The notes under the pieces were generated by a model, which was given only the letters and a program-made list of their open reading frames with translations, had not been told where the DNA came from and made no database searches. The position numbers and the translations under genes are program-made. From Halomonas sp. McH1-25 (GTDB lineage Bacteria; Pseudomonadota; Gammaproteobacteria; Pseudomonadales; Halomonadaceae), in assembly GCF_022348165.1 (NCBI RefSeq), contig NZ_JAKRFI010000002.1, positions 558,001 to 622,000 on the forward strand: 64,000 nucleotides of DNA, given 5' to 3'. Position 1 is the first letter of the stretch. Each line of letters starts with the position of its first letter. Shown here in pieces: positions 16,588 through 25,379 of this stretch.

Positions 16588-17730
16588 ATGAAGCTATCCA
16601 TTCCTATTGGAATTCTCTACTCGAGTTCGGGCACCTACCGACGCATGAGCAGCAGTGCATTGAGAGGTGCCCGGCACGCCGTCGACGAAATCAATCGTGG
16701 CGGTGAGTATGATGTCACCCTGCGCCCTGACTATTTCGATCCGCGTGGTGAGCTCGATGCCTACCAGAAGGGGGTCGAACGCTTCTTTGACCGGGGCGTG
16801 CATCATGTCATTGGCACGACCACCTCGGCCAGCCGCAAGGACATCGTGCCGGACTTCGAGAAAACCGGTGGCCTGCTGTGGTATGCCAGCCCGTATGAGG
16901 GATTCGAGTGCAGTGAAAACGTCGTTTACCTGGGCGGCTGCCCGAATCAGAACCTGGTGCCTTTGCTCGATTACGCGCTCAGGCAATTCGGCAAGCAGGC
17001 GCTTCTCATCGGTTCCAACTATGTCTGGGGCTGGGAAAGTAATCGCATCGCCCGGGAACTGGTCGAAGCGGCCGGTGGGCACATCATTGCAGAGAAATAC
17101 TACCGCTTCGGTGATGACGATTTCCTAAGTATTGTCGAGCAGGCCCTCGCCAGGGATGCCGCATTCGTACTGAACAACCTGGTCGGTGAATCGTCCTACT
17201 TTTTCCTGCGCCAGCTCAACGCTGCCTGTGCTCGGCGCGGTAAGCGCATGCCAGTCCTGAGCTGCAATTTTACCGAGTCCGAGTTGCCGGAAATCGAGGC
17301 CTTGCCGCATATCCAACTGCTGTCCTGTGGGCCCTGGTTCGATACGCCAGGCAATGCCTTTGCTGCTAGCCAGCGTGTGCAACATGGCCGGCAATCCTTC
17401 TCGCATTGCTATACCAGTGCCTACAACGCGGTTCATCTGTTGGCCCAAGCCTGCCAGGCAACCGGGGGAGACGACCCAGAACGTGTACTGGCCTGGGTGC
17501 ATGCGCACACATTGCCAACCTTGATGGGCGAGTTGCAGATCAGTGCGTCCAACAACCACCTGTCGCTACCGTGCTGTATTGCCGAAGCCAGAGAAGGGCA
17601 ATTCGAGGTCGTACATCGCGAACCCAAGGTGCTGGAGGCCGATCCCTACCTGACCCGCACATGCCTGTCCCGCTTCTACTCCCTGGCCGACAGCCCGTCG
17701 GTCGCACCCAACCTGAGGGTCGTCAAATGA
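16588..17730 (+). CDS. amiC: AmiC-like amide sensor (periplasmic-binding-protein fold, cytoplasmic)
   Basis: 380 residues of the type I periplasmic binding protein fold (Peripla_BP_5/urea-amide receptor group): IPIGILYSSSGTYRRMSSSA at the N-terminus, VIGTTTSASRKDIVPDFEK, GSNYVWGWESNRIARE and YTSAYNAVHLLAQA. It has no signal peptide, as expected for AmiC, which stays in the cytoplasm, binds amides and releases the antiterminator AmiR when the inducer is present. It overlaps amiR by four bases (ATGA). It is preceded by a leader terminator. The alternative is a urea/short-chain amide transporter binding protein, but the lack of a signal and the amiR partner argue against that. Confidence 0.85.
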   Translation: MKLSIPIGILYSSSGTYRRMSSSALRGARHAVDEINRGGEYDVTLRPDYFDPRGELDAYQKGVERFFDRGVHHVIGTTTSASRKDIVPDFEKTGGLLWYASPYEGFECSENVVYLGGCPNQNLVPLLDYALRQFGKQALLIGSNYVWGWESNRIARELVEAAGGHIIAEKYYRFGDDDFLSIVEQALARDAAFVLNNLVGESSYFFLRQLNAACARRGKRMPVLSCNFTESELPEIEALPHIQLLSCGPWFDTPGNAFAASQRVQHGRQSFSHCYTSAYNAVHLLAQACQATGGDDPERVLAWVHAHTLPTLMGELQISASNNHLSLPCCIAEAREGQFEVVHREPKVLEADPYLTRTCLSRFYSLADSPSVAPNLRVVK

Positions 17731-18326
17731 ACCAGTACGATCGTCAGGACATGCGTACGCAACTGCTGCTCATCGATTGCGATGAGCGGACCCAGGACAT
17801 GCTCCAGAAATGCCTGGACCGGCTGGGGCTGTGCTGCCGGACCGTGACCGACGACAGCGAGGTTGCGTTGGATACGGTCAATGGCGTCATCGTTGAACTG
17901 GATCACTTCAATAGCGAACGGCTCCTGGCCGCGGTCAGAGCCCAAGGACTGCCGATCGTTGCGGTCACGCATCACCAGACGCTTTCCCAGATCCAACGGG
18001 CGATACGTCTGGGCGCGACCGCCATCCTCAACAAGCCGATCACGCAAAGCACGGTGTACACGACGCTGATGATGGCCCGAGCGCTTAACGCCAAGCTGCA
18101 CAAGGTCGAGTCGGCCAATCGCGAGCTGGCCGATACGCTGGCTCAGCGAGACGTGATCGCCAAGGCCGTCGCGCACCTGATGGTCAAGCTCGAACTCAGC
18201 GAGCAGGAAGCCTACGAGCGCCTGCGCAGTCATGCCATGTCGACTCAGCAGTCAATCGAGCGGGTCTGCCAAAGTCTGCTCGATCCATCGTCGATCTTCG
18301 CTCGCCAGGGAGGCGTCACGCCATGA
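17727..18326 (+). CDS. amiR: AmiR-like ANTAR-domain transcription antiterminator
   Basis: 199 residues. The N-terminal half is a response-regulator-like (pseudo-receiver) domain; a coiled region (LHKVESANRELADTLAQRD, about 125-145) leads to the ANTAR domain with the pattern AKAVAHLMVKLELSEQEAY followed by a C-terminal helix containing QQSIERVCQSLL. ANTAR proteins bind paired hexaloop RNA hairpins and stop formation of a terminator. Overlaps amiC and the permease gene by four bases at each side, so stoichiometric coupled translation is likely. Predicted target: the leader terminator at 16538-16573. Confidence 0.88.
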   Translation: MNQYDRQDMRTQLLLIDCDERTQDMLQKCLDRLGLCCRTVTDDSEVALDTVNGVIVELDHFNSERLLAAVRAQGLPIVAVTHHQTLSQIQRAIRLGATAILNKPITQSTVYTTLMMARALNAKLHKVESANRELADTLAQRDVIAKAVAHLMVKLELSEQEAYERLRSHAMSTQQSIERVCQSLLDPSSIFARQGGVTP

Positions 18327-19171
18327 CACTGTTACGTGCGTTGCTCAGGCGCAAGACTGTGGCCATTTCGCTGTTCTACATACTGATCGTGGTACTGGCG
18401 GCGGTCTTTGCACCGTGGCTCGCCCCTTACGATCCGACCGAGCAGTTCTTCGAAGGCCTGACCATCGAGGGGGCGCCACTGCCACCCAACGATGAGTTCA
18501 TGCTGGGCACCGACCTGCTGGGGCGCGATCTGCTCTCGCGTATCATCTATGGCGCGCGAACCTCACTGATCATTGGCATCGTCTCCAACGGCATTGCCGT
18601 GCTAATCGGTACGCTGGTCGGTGTGATCGCGGGGTTTGTGCGTGGCTGGGTCGGCTCACTGCTGATGCGTCTGACTGACCTGATGATGGCCTTCCCGGCG
18701 CTGTTGCTGGCCATCGCCCTGGCCGCCATCCTGCGCCCGAGCCTATGGATCGTGGCGCTGGTCATTGCCATGGTGAACTGGGTTCAGATCGCCCGTGTCA
18801 TCTACTCGGAAACTATCTCCCTCGCGTCCAAGGATTTCGTTGCCGTCGAGCGAACCATCGGCGCCAGCGCCCGACGCATCCTGTTCTCGCACCTGCTGCC
18901 TCACCTGCTACCGACCATTCTGGTCTGGGCCACGCTGGGTATTTCTACCACGGTGCTGCTCGAGGCCACGTTGTCCTTCCTGGGCGTTGGCGTGCAGCCG
19001 CCCATGCCGAGCTGGGGCAACATCATCTTCGAAAGCCAGACCTACTTCACCTCGGCGATGTGGCTGGTGCTGTTCCCCGGACTCGCCATCATCGCGCTGT
19101 CGCTGAGCTTCAACCTGGTTGGCGATGCCCTGCGCGATGAACTCGACCCGACGCTGAAAGGAAGACGCTAA
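18323..19171 (+). CDS. Peptide/nickel-type ABC transporter permease (DppC-like)
   Basis: 282 residues, about six membrane helices. The N-terminal LLRRKTVAISLFYILIVVLAAVFAPWLAPYDP matches the OppC_N domain (given here as its opening LLRRKTVAIS and closing APWLAPYDP), then LGTDLLGRDLLSRIIYGARTS and the EAA loop EAA-like segment VERTIGASARRILFSHLLPH contact the ATPase. It overlaps amiR by ATGA and the next permease by one base. Together with the DppB-like protein it forms the channel of a peptide-type importer. The C-before-B order is the reverse of most dpp/opp operons. Confidence 0.9.
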   Translation: MTLLRALLRRKTVAISLFYILIVVLAAVFAPWLAPYDPTEQFFEGLTIEGAPLPPNDEFMLGTDLLGRDLLSRIIYGARTSLIIGIVSNGIAVLIGTLVGVIAGFVRGWVGSLLMRLTDLMMAFPALLLAIALAAILRPSLWIVALVIAMVNWVQIARVIYSETISLASKDFVAVERTIGASARRILFSHLLPHLLPTILVWATLGISTTVLLEATLSFLGVGVQPPMPSWGNIIFESQTYFTSAMWLVLFPGLAIIALSLSFNLVGDALRDELDPTLKGRR

Positions 19172-20097
19172 TGGCCTGGTTCATTGTCAAACGTATCGCC
19201 TATGCGCTGCTGATCCTGCTGGGTGTGACGTTCATCACCTATCTGTTGCTCTATCTGATCCCGGCGGACCCTGCACGGCAGATTGCCGGCCGCAGTGCAA
19301 CGGCGGAAGTGGTCGCCAATATCCGGCATCAGCTGGGACTGGATCTGCCGTTCTACGAACAGTACTTCCGCTACCTGATGAACCTGCTGCAGGGCGATCT
19401 CGGTCGTTCCTATGTACAGCGCTCGGAGGTTGCCACCCTGCTCGAGGCGCGGATCGGGCCGACCCTGCAACTGATGGCGGCCGGTATCGGCTTCGAACTG
19501 CTGATCGGTATCACGCTGGGCATCATCGCTGCGCTCAAGCGCAACTCCGTGCTCGATCAACTATTGATGGCGTTTTCCTTTATTGGGGTGTCGTCACCGC
19601 ATTTTATCGCCGCGATGCTCGCTCTCTATTTCTTTGCCGTACAGCTGGGCTGGTTCCCGCTAGGTGGCTACGGCAGTGTCGAACACCTTCTGTTGCCTGC
19701 GATCACGCTGGGCGTGCTGGGCAGCGGCTGGTACTCGCGCATGGTGCGCTCATCGATGATCGATGTGCTGCATCAGGACTTCATCCGTACCGCACGGGCC
19801 AAGGGGCTGACACGGGCTCGTGTACTCCTGCGCCATGTGCTGCCCAACGCCATCATCCCGGTGATTCCAATGATCGGTATCGATATTGGCATCTTCATGA
19901 GTGGGCTGGTGGTGGTGGAGTCGGTTTTCGGCTGGCCCGGTCTGGGTCAGCTCGCCTGGCAGGCCATACAGCAGGTCGACATCCCGATCATCGTCGGGGT
20001 CACCACGCTATCGGCTGTCGCCATTGTGCTGGGCAATCTGGTGGCCGATCTGGCCGTGCTGTTCGTCGATCCGCGTATCGACGTGAATAAATCGTAG
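19171..20097 (+). CDS. Peptide/nickel-type ABC transporter permease (DppB-like)
   Basis: 308 residues. Starts with FIVKRIAYALLILLGVTFIT, and has the DppB family signatures LGRSYVQRSEVATLLEARIG and the EAA loop RTARAKGLTRARVLLRHVL followed by PNAIIPVIPMIGIDIG. Six membrane helices are expected. Its start codon shares a base with the stop of the preceding gene (TAATG). Cytoplasmic-membrane channel partner of the DppC-like protein. Confidence 0.9.
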   Translation: MAWFIVKRIAYALLILLGVTFITYLLLYLIPADPARQIAGRSATAEVVANIRHQLGLDLPFYEQYFRYLMNLLQGDLGRSYVQRSEVATLLEARIGPTLQLMAAGIGFELLIGITLGIIAALKRNSVLDQLLMAFSFIGVSSPHFIAAMLALYFFAVQLGWFPLGGYGSVEHLLLPAITLGVLGSGWYSRMVRSSMIDVLHQDFIRTARAKGLTRARVLLRHVLPNAIIPVIPMIGIDIGIFMSGLVVVESVFGWPGLGQLAWQAIQQVDIPIIVGVTTLSAVAIVLGNLVADLAVLFVDPRIDVNKS

Positions 20098-20121
20098 AAA
20101 CTCGACTGAAGGGAACCTGCC

Positions 20122-21738
20122 ATGAACAAGACACTTAAAGGGTTTGCTCTTACTGCGCTGTGCACGGCGATCAGCGCTCAGGCCATCGCTCAGGAAACGC
20201 CCAAGCCGGGCGGTGACATCATCGTCACTTATCAGAACGATGTGGCCACGCTCGATCCGGCCATCGGCTACGACTGGCAGAACTGGTCGATGATCAAGAG
20301 CCTGTTCGACGGGCTGATGGATTACGAGCCGGGTACTACCGAGCTGCGGACCGATCTGGCCGAGAGTTATGAAATCTCTGAAGACGGCCTGACTTACACG
20401 TTCACATTGCGCCCCGGTGTTAAGTTCCACAATGGGCGCGAGATGACCTCGGCCGACGTCAAGTACTCGCTCGAGCGCACCGTCAACCCCAAGACGCAGA
20501 GCCCCGGGGCCGGTTTCTTCTCGGCCATCGAGGGCTTCGATGCCATGGCCAATGGGGAGGCCACCGAACTCAGCGGCATTACCACACCGGACGAGCGCAC
20601 CGTACAGATCACGCTGAGTGCCCCGGATGCGACGTTCCTGCACCTCATGGCGCTGAACTTTGCCTCGGTCGTGCCCAGGGAGGCGGTCGAGCAGTGGGGC
20701 AGCGACTTCGGCAAGCATCCGGTGGGAACGGGCGCCTACAAGCTGGACAGCTGGGCACTCGGCCAGCGGCTGACATTTGCAAAGAACGAGGACTACTTCC
20801 GCGACGGTATCCCCTATATCGATACGATCAACTTCGAGATCGGCCAGGAGCCCAATGTGGCGCTGCTGCGTCTGCATCGCGGTGAGGTCGACATCGCCGG
20901 CGACGGCATCCCCCCGGCTCAGTTCGTGGCAATAAATAACGACCCCGCGTTCAAGGAACTGATGGTGGTCGGTGACCAGCTGCATACGGGCTACCTGACC
21001 ATGAACGTCACTATCCCGCCGTTGGATAACGTCAAGGTGCGCCAGGCCATCAACATGGCCATCAACAAGGAGCGTATTATCCGTGTGATCAATGGTCGTG
21101 CGACGCCGGCCAATCAACCCCTGCCGCCGGCCATGCCGGGCTACGACGAAAGCTACGAAGGCTACCCGTACGATCCCGAAAAGGCCAAGGCGCTGCTCGC
21201 CGAGGCGGGCTTCCCGAATGGCTTCGAGACCGAAATGTTCGTGGCCAATACCACCCCCCAGCCGCGCATTGCTCAGGCTATTCAGCAGGATCTGGCGGAA
21301 ATCGGTATCGACACCAAGATCAAGTCGCTGGCCCAGGCCAACGTGATCGCTGCCGGTGGTGAGCAGGACCAGGCCCCGATGATCTGGTCGGGTGGCATGG
21401 CCTGGATCGCCGACTTCCCCGATCCGTCCAACTTCTGGGGTCCGATCCTGGGGTGCGAAGGCGCCGTTCCGGGTGGCTGGAACTGGGCGTGGTACTGCAA
21501 CGAGGAACTCGACGCCAAGGCCGACGAGGCGAATGCCATGGTCGCGCCCGAACAGCAGGAAGCCCGCGCCAAGCTGTGGGGCGACATCTTCACCGCCACC
21601 ATGGACGATGCTCCCTGGGTGCCGGTTTTCAATGAGCAGCGCTATACCGTGCACTCGGCGCGCATGGGAGGCGCGGACGCACTCTATGTCGACCCGGTCC
21701 ACGTGCCGGTCAACTACGACTATATCTGGGTGAAGTGA
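20122..21738 (+). CDS. ABC transporter substrate-binding protein, family 5 (peptide/nickel type)
   Basis: 538 residues with a signal peptide cleaved after AQAIA. The family 5 fold is clear from LDPAIGYDWQNWSMIKSLFD, LAESYEISEDGLTYTFTLRP, GVKFHNGREMTSADVKYSLE and HPVGTGAYKLDSW. It captures a substrate in the periplasm for the two permeases upstream. GAAGGGAA precedes the ATG. The next gene starts at the base after its stop codon. Although the family usually carries peptides, the operon context (amide sensor, amidase) suggests an amide or an amide-containing compound. Confidence 0.9.
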   Translation: MNKTLKGFALTALCTAISAQAIAQETPKPGGDIIVTYQNDVATLDPAIGYDWQNWSMIKSLFDGLMDYEPGTTELRTDLAESYEISEDGLTYTFTLRPGVKFHNGREMTSADVKYSLERTVNPKTQSPGAGFFSAIEGFDAMANGEATELSGITTPDERTVQITLSAPDATFLHLMALNFASVVPREAVEQWGSDFGKHPVGTGAYKLDSWALGQRLTFAKNEDYFRDGIPYIDTINFEIGQEPNVALLRLHRGEVDIAGDGIPPAQFVAINNDPAFKELMVVGDQLHTGYLTMNVTIPPLDNVKVRQAINMAINKERIIRVINGRATPANQPLPPAMPGYDESYEGYPYDPEKAKALLAEAGFPNGFETEMFVANTTPQPRIAQAIQQDLAEIGIDTKIKSLAQANVIAAGGEQDQAPMIWSGGMAWIADFPDPSNFWGPILGCEGAVPGGWNWAWYCNEELDAKADEANAMVAPEQQEARAKLWGDIFTATMDDAPWVPVFNEQRYTVHSARMGGADALYVDPVHVPVNYDYIWVK

Positions 21739-22686
21739 ATGTGTGACAACGGACTGATCAAGACCATTCATGGCCACCACTGCCATCATGGGTGGGATAA
21801 TGCCAATATCCCGGTCGCGCACGTCGCGCCGGGGACCACCCTGGATTTCCAGTGCAATGACTCGTCGGGAGGCCATTTCACTCCGGAATCCGACCTGACG
21901 TCGGTAATCGACATGCCGTTCGACCGGATCAATCCGGTGACCGGCCCGATCTTCGTCGATGGCGCCGAGCCAGGTGACATCCTCTCCGTCAGGATTGACA
22001 GCTTTACGCCGTCCGGCTTCGGCTGGACGGCCAACATCCCCGGCTTCGGACTGCTGGCCGATCAGTTCAAGGAACCGGCACTGGCACTGTGGAAATACGA
22101 TACCGAGCGCATGACGCCGGCGGCCTTTGGCGAACATGCCCGAGTGCCGCTCAAGCCGTTTGCCGGCACCATTGGCGTGGCTCCAGCGGAAGCCGGAACG
22201 CACTCGATCGTGCCGCCGCGCCGAATTGGCGGCAACCTCGATATCCGTGATATCGGAGCAGGCACGACGCTTTATCTGCCTGTGGAAGTCGCCGGCGGGC
22301 TGTTCTCGATCGGCGATACGCATGCTGCACAGGGCGATGGCGAGGTGTGCGGCACGGCGCTGGAAAGCGCCATGGATGTCACCGTCACCCTCGATCTGAT
22401 CAAGCAGACACCATTGGCCATGCCGCGCTTTTCCACACCGGGGCCGGTAACCCGTCATCTCGACGGCGCCGGCTACGAAGTGTTCACCGGTATCGGGCCC
22501 GATCTGATGGAGGGCGCACGCCAGGCATTGAGCGGGGCGATCGACTGGCTGGCCAAGACCCGCAACATGCCCGCCGAGCAAGCGTACATGCTGTGTTCGG
22601 TCTGCGGTGACCTGCGCATCAGCGAGATCGTGGATATGCCCAACTGGGTGGTGTCGTTTTATATGCCACGGATCGTATTCGAGTAA
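21739..22686 (+). CDS. Acetamidase/formamidase (FmdA/AmdA family)
   Basis: 315 residues. Family features seen: VAPGTTLDFQCNDSSGGHFT with a putative metal-binding histidine, DGAEPGDILSVRIDSF, RIGGNLDIRDIGAGTTLYLP, and SIGDTHAAQGDGEVCGTALE, the last being the most conserved block of the acetamidase/formamidase family. The enzyme hydrolyses short amides to ammonia and the acid, in the cytoplasm. The start follows the binding-protein stop directly, so translation is likely coupled. This family is unrelated to the nitrilase-type AmiE found in the Pseudomonas ami operon, though the regulators are the same kind. Confidence 0.88.
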   Translation: MCDNGLIKTIHGHHCHHGWDNANIPVAHVAPGTTLDFQCNDSSGGHFTPESDLTSVIDMPFDRINPVTGPIFVDGAEPGDILSVRIDSFTPSGFGWTANIPGFGLLADQFKEPALALWKYDTERMTPAAFGEHARVPLKPFAGTIGVAPAEAGTHSIVPPRRIGGNLDIRDIGAGTTLYLPVEVAGGLFSIGDTHAAQGDGEVCGTALESAMDVTVTLDLIKQTPLAMPRFSTPGPVTRHLDGAGYEVFTGIGPDLMEGARQALSGAIDWLAKTRNMPAEQAYMLCSVCGDLRISEIVDMPNWVVSFYMPRIVFE

Positions 22687-22706
22687 GCCATTAGAGGAGA
22701 TTAACA

Positions 22707-24467
22707 ATGGTTCCCCCGCAGGAGCAGGGCGCTCGACTGCTGTCCGTCGAGCGTCTGACGATCGATATCTCTCACGAGCATCACACCCAGCGCGTCGTCG
22801 ACGACTTGAGCTTCAACCTGTATGCAGGACGTACCCTGTGCATCGCCGGTGAGTCGGGCAGTGGCAAGTCGTTGTCGTCGCTGGCGATCATGGGACTGTT
22901 GCCCAAGGTAGCGCGCCTGCCCAGCGGGGCCATTCTCTTCGATAAACAGGATCTGCTGAGCCTGCCGGAACGCGCCATGCAACGCCTGCGTGGACGCGAG
23001 ATCGGGATGATATTCCAGGAGCCGATGACCTCACTCAATCCACTGATGACGGTGGGGCAACAACTGGAAGAGACAATCCGTCGCCACAAGCTAGTCGAGG
23101 GCAGGCAGGCCAGCCGCCGTGCGCGCGAGATTCTCGATGCCGTCCGCGTGCCGCACGTCGACAAGCGTCTCAAGCAACATCCGCATGAATTGTCGGGCGG
23201 CATGCGTCAGCGCGTGATGATCGCCATGGCCATGGTTTGCAAGCCGCGTGTACTGATCGCCGACGAGCCGACCACGGCGCTGGACGTGACCATTCAGGCC
23301 CAGATTCTTGAGCTGATGCGCGAGCTTCAGCGCGAGTTCGACACGGCATTGCTGATGATTACACACGACATGGGGGTCGTCGCCGAGATGGCCGACGAGG
23401 TCGTGGTCATGAATCAAGGCGTCGTGGAGGAAGCGGCCACGGCACGAGCCTTGTTTACCGCACCGCAGGCGGCCTATACCCGCAAACTGCTGAGTGCAGT
23501 GCCGCGCCTGGGCACGGCCGATGTGCGGTCATCGCAGCAGGCGCGCCCGCGGGTGCTCGAGGTGAACAATCTCAATGTCCGGTTTGCGGTTAAACGCCGC
23601 TCGCCTTTCGAGACGCGCACCGAAGTGCGGGCGGTGGAGAATGTCAGTTTTTCGCTGCATGCCGGCGAGACGCTGGGCATTGTTGGCGAAAGTGGCTGTG
23701 GCAAGTCCACCACGGGCAAGGCATTGATGAACATGCTCGACTTCAGCGGCAGCGTAAAGCTGGAGGGGCAGGAGCTCAACGGACTGCGTGGCGAGGCGCT
23801 CAAAGCCGTATGGCGTGATATCCAGATGGTGTTCCAGGACCCGTACGCAGCGCTCAACCCACGCAAGACCATCGGTGAACTGGTCGGCGAACCGCTACTG
23901 GTACATGGGCTGGCGAATGCCGCACAGCGCAAGCAGAGCGTCGCCGAACTGCTCAGGCAGGTGGGGCTGCCGGTCGATGCCGCGCAACGCTATCCGCATC
24001 AGTTCTCAGGTGGCCAGCGCCAGCGCATCTGCATAGCTCGGGCCCTGGCCCTCAATCCCAAGGTCATCATTGCAGACGAGGCCGTCTCGGCGCTGGACGT
24101 GTCAGTACAGGCTCAGGTACTGGAGCTACTGGAAGACCTGCAGCAGCGCTTGAATCTGAGCTACTTGTTTATCTCCCACGACATGGCAGTCATCGAGCGC
24201 ATCAGCCACCGGGTCGCCGTCATGTACTGTGGGCGTATCGTCGAGACCGGCAGTTGTGAGCAGGTGCTGCACAACCCCCAGCACCCCTACACGCAGCGAC
24301 TCCTGTCGGCGGTGCCCATGCCGGACGTCGATCTCAAGCGTGATTTCTCGGCCTTGCTACAGGCGAGCGAGGTCCCTGATCCCATCAAGCCGCGCGGTTA
24401 CCAGGCACCCCCTCTCGCCTATGCGCAGCCACAGGAAGGGCATTTCGTCGCAGTTCTTGAGCGATAA
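22707..24467 (+). CDS. Fused peptide-type ABC transporter ATPase (DppD-DppF fusion)
   Basis: 586 residues containing two complete ATPase domains. Walker A motifs are GESGSGKSLSS (near residue 48) and GESGCGKSTTGK (near residue 330); signature motifs are LSGGMRQRVMIAMAM and FSGGQRQRICIARAL; Walker B stretches are VLIADEPTTALDVT and VIIADEAVSALDVS. Each half has the Opp/Dpp C-terminal extension (AAYTRKLLSAVPRL and HPYTQRLLSAVPMPD). It energises the DppBC-like channel. GAGGAGA precedes the ATG. Final gene of the operon. Confidence 0.93.
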   Translation: MVPPQEQGARLLSVERLTIDISHEHHTQRVVDDLSFNLYAGRTLCIAGESGSGKSLSSLAIMGLLPKVARLPSGAILFDKQDLLSLPERAMQRLRGREIGMIFQEPMTSLNPLMTVGQQLEETIRRHKLVEGRQASRRAREILDAVRVPHVDKRLKQHPHELSGGMRQRVMIAMAMVCKPRVLIADEPTTALDVTIQAQILELMRELQREFDTALLMITHDMGVVAEMADEVVVMNQGVVEEAATARALFTAPQAAYTRKLLSAVPRLGTADVRSSQQARPRVLEVNNLNVRFAVKRRSPFETRTEVRAVENVSFSLHAGETLGIVGESGCGKSTTGKALMNMLDFSGSVKLEGQELNGLRGEALKAVWRDIQMVFQDPYAALNPRKTIGELVGEPLLVHGLANAAQRKQSVAELLRQVGLPVDAAQRYPHQFSGGQRQRICIARALALNPKVIIADEAVSALDVSVQAQVLELLEDLQQRLNLSYLFISHDMAVIERISHRVAVMYCGRIVETGSCEQVLHNPQHPYTQRLLSAVPMPDVDLKRDFSALLQASEVPDPIKPRGYQAPPLAYAQPQEGHFVAVLER

Positions 24468-24478
24468 CGGGCTTTTCA

Positions 24479-24505
24479 AGACGCCCAAGCCATGCTTGGG
24501 CGTCT
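24479..24505. terminator. Strong hairpin between convergent genes
   Basis: A perfect 12-base stem AGACGCCCAAGC/GCTTGGGCGTCT with loop CAT lies between the ATPase gene and the convergent glyoxalase gene. No long T-run follows on either strand, so it is a probable but not classical bidirectional terminator. Confidence 0.6.
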
Positions 24506-24520
24506 ATAGGTACAGATTGT

Positions 24521-25057
24521 CTAGCGACCTGCCTGGGTCATCAGTGCCGGTTCGACGATCTCGATCCAATAGCCGTCGGGGTCCTTGATGAAGGCGACGT
24601 TCTTCATCTTGCCCTGATCGGGGCGCTTGACGAATTCCACCTCGTTGCGGTCCAGCCAGTGTACCGCCGTGGTCAGATCGGGCACCGTGAAACAGATATG
24701 CCCGAAGCCCTGTGGCTCGGCATTGCCGTCGTGATAAGCGAAGTCGGCCTTGTCCTCGCTGCCCCAGTTATGGGTCAACTCGAGCACGCTGCGCTGATTG
24801 AAGGTCCACATGGTGCGCTCGCCGGGATCCTCGGGCACTTGGTCCTCTTCCTCGAGGCGGGCCAGAAAGTAGAGCGTGAACTGCATCTCGGGAAAATCCA
24901 GCTTACGCAGCAGGCGCATTCCGAACACATGACTATAGAACGCCAGTGAGCGTTGCGGATCCTTGATACGCAGCATGGTGTGATTGAGCGTGAACCCGGA
25001 CGTTTCCTGAGGAACGTGGGCCTCAACGCTAGGGTGTTTTTCGGTGAATAGGGTCAT
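24521..25057 (-). CDS. gloA: Lactoylglutathione lyase (glyoxalase I), copy 2
   Basis: 178 residues, clearly homologous to the copy at 14746-15285: the segments LNHTMLRI, DPQRSLAFY, ELTHNWG, YHDGNAEPQGFGHICF and VAFIKDPDGYWIEIVE are shared nearly unchanged. The N-terminal 20 residues and the region between the metal ligands differ most, so this is an old duplication rather than a recent copy. All four metal ligands are retained. GAGG lies six bases before the ATG. It stands alone, convergent with the amide operon. Confidence 0.93.
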   Translation of the reverse strand: MTLFTEKHPSVEAHVPQETSGFTLNHTMLRIKDPQRSLAFYSHVFGMRLLRKLDFPEMQFTLYFLARLEEEDQVPEDPGERTMWTFNQRSVLELTHNWGSEDKADFAYHDGNAEPQGFGHICFTVPDLTTAVHWLDRNEVEFVKRPDQGKMKNVAFIKDPDGYWIEIVEPALMTQAGR

Positions 25058-25379
25058 GACCGCCTCTTCGTTTGCTGATGATGGCGAAAGCTTAGCGCAC
25101 CCTGGGGCAACATCTCATCCTGTCCGGCTGGCTTGGCGCGATCCACGCTCTTGGCTAGTGTTAGACGGTTAGGGAGTTCGCACGCCAATGAGGCACCGTG
25201 AAGCGCAAATCGACCGTCAGTCGACGACATCGTCCGACCCAACCGCAGATCGATATCGACAGAAAAGCCTGCGACCGCCAGACTTATGTAAAACTTGGCG
25301 CGTCCCAGCGTGGGGCGAACGCCTTGACCGATGCATTCAGTCACACCGAGCCACTATCGGGAGTCGAGGGTATTTATTG
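25058..25379. other. Divergent intergenic region between glyoxalase copy 2 and the Crp/Fnr gene
   Basis: 322 bases that must contain both divergent promoters. An open frame continues upstream of the regulator start to 25188, but its codons lack a matching domain and it has no ribosome site, so I treat it as non-coding. No strong hairpin or dyad was seen. Confidence 0.4.

Noticed and set aside
20008-22707. Long minus-strand open frame of 899 codons opposite the binding protein and amidase genes
   Set aside because: It is antisense to two well-supported genes, crosses their boundary and has no recognisable domain; long antisense frames are common in GC-rich DNA.
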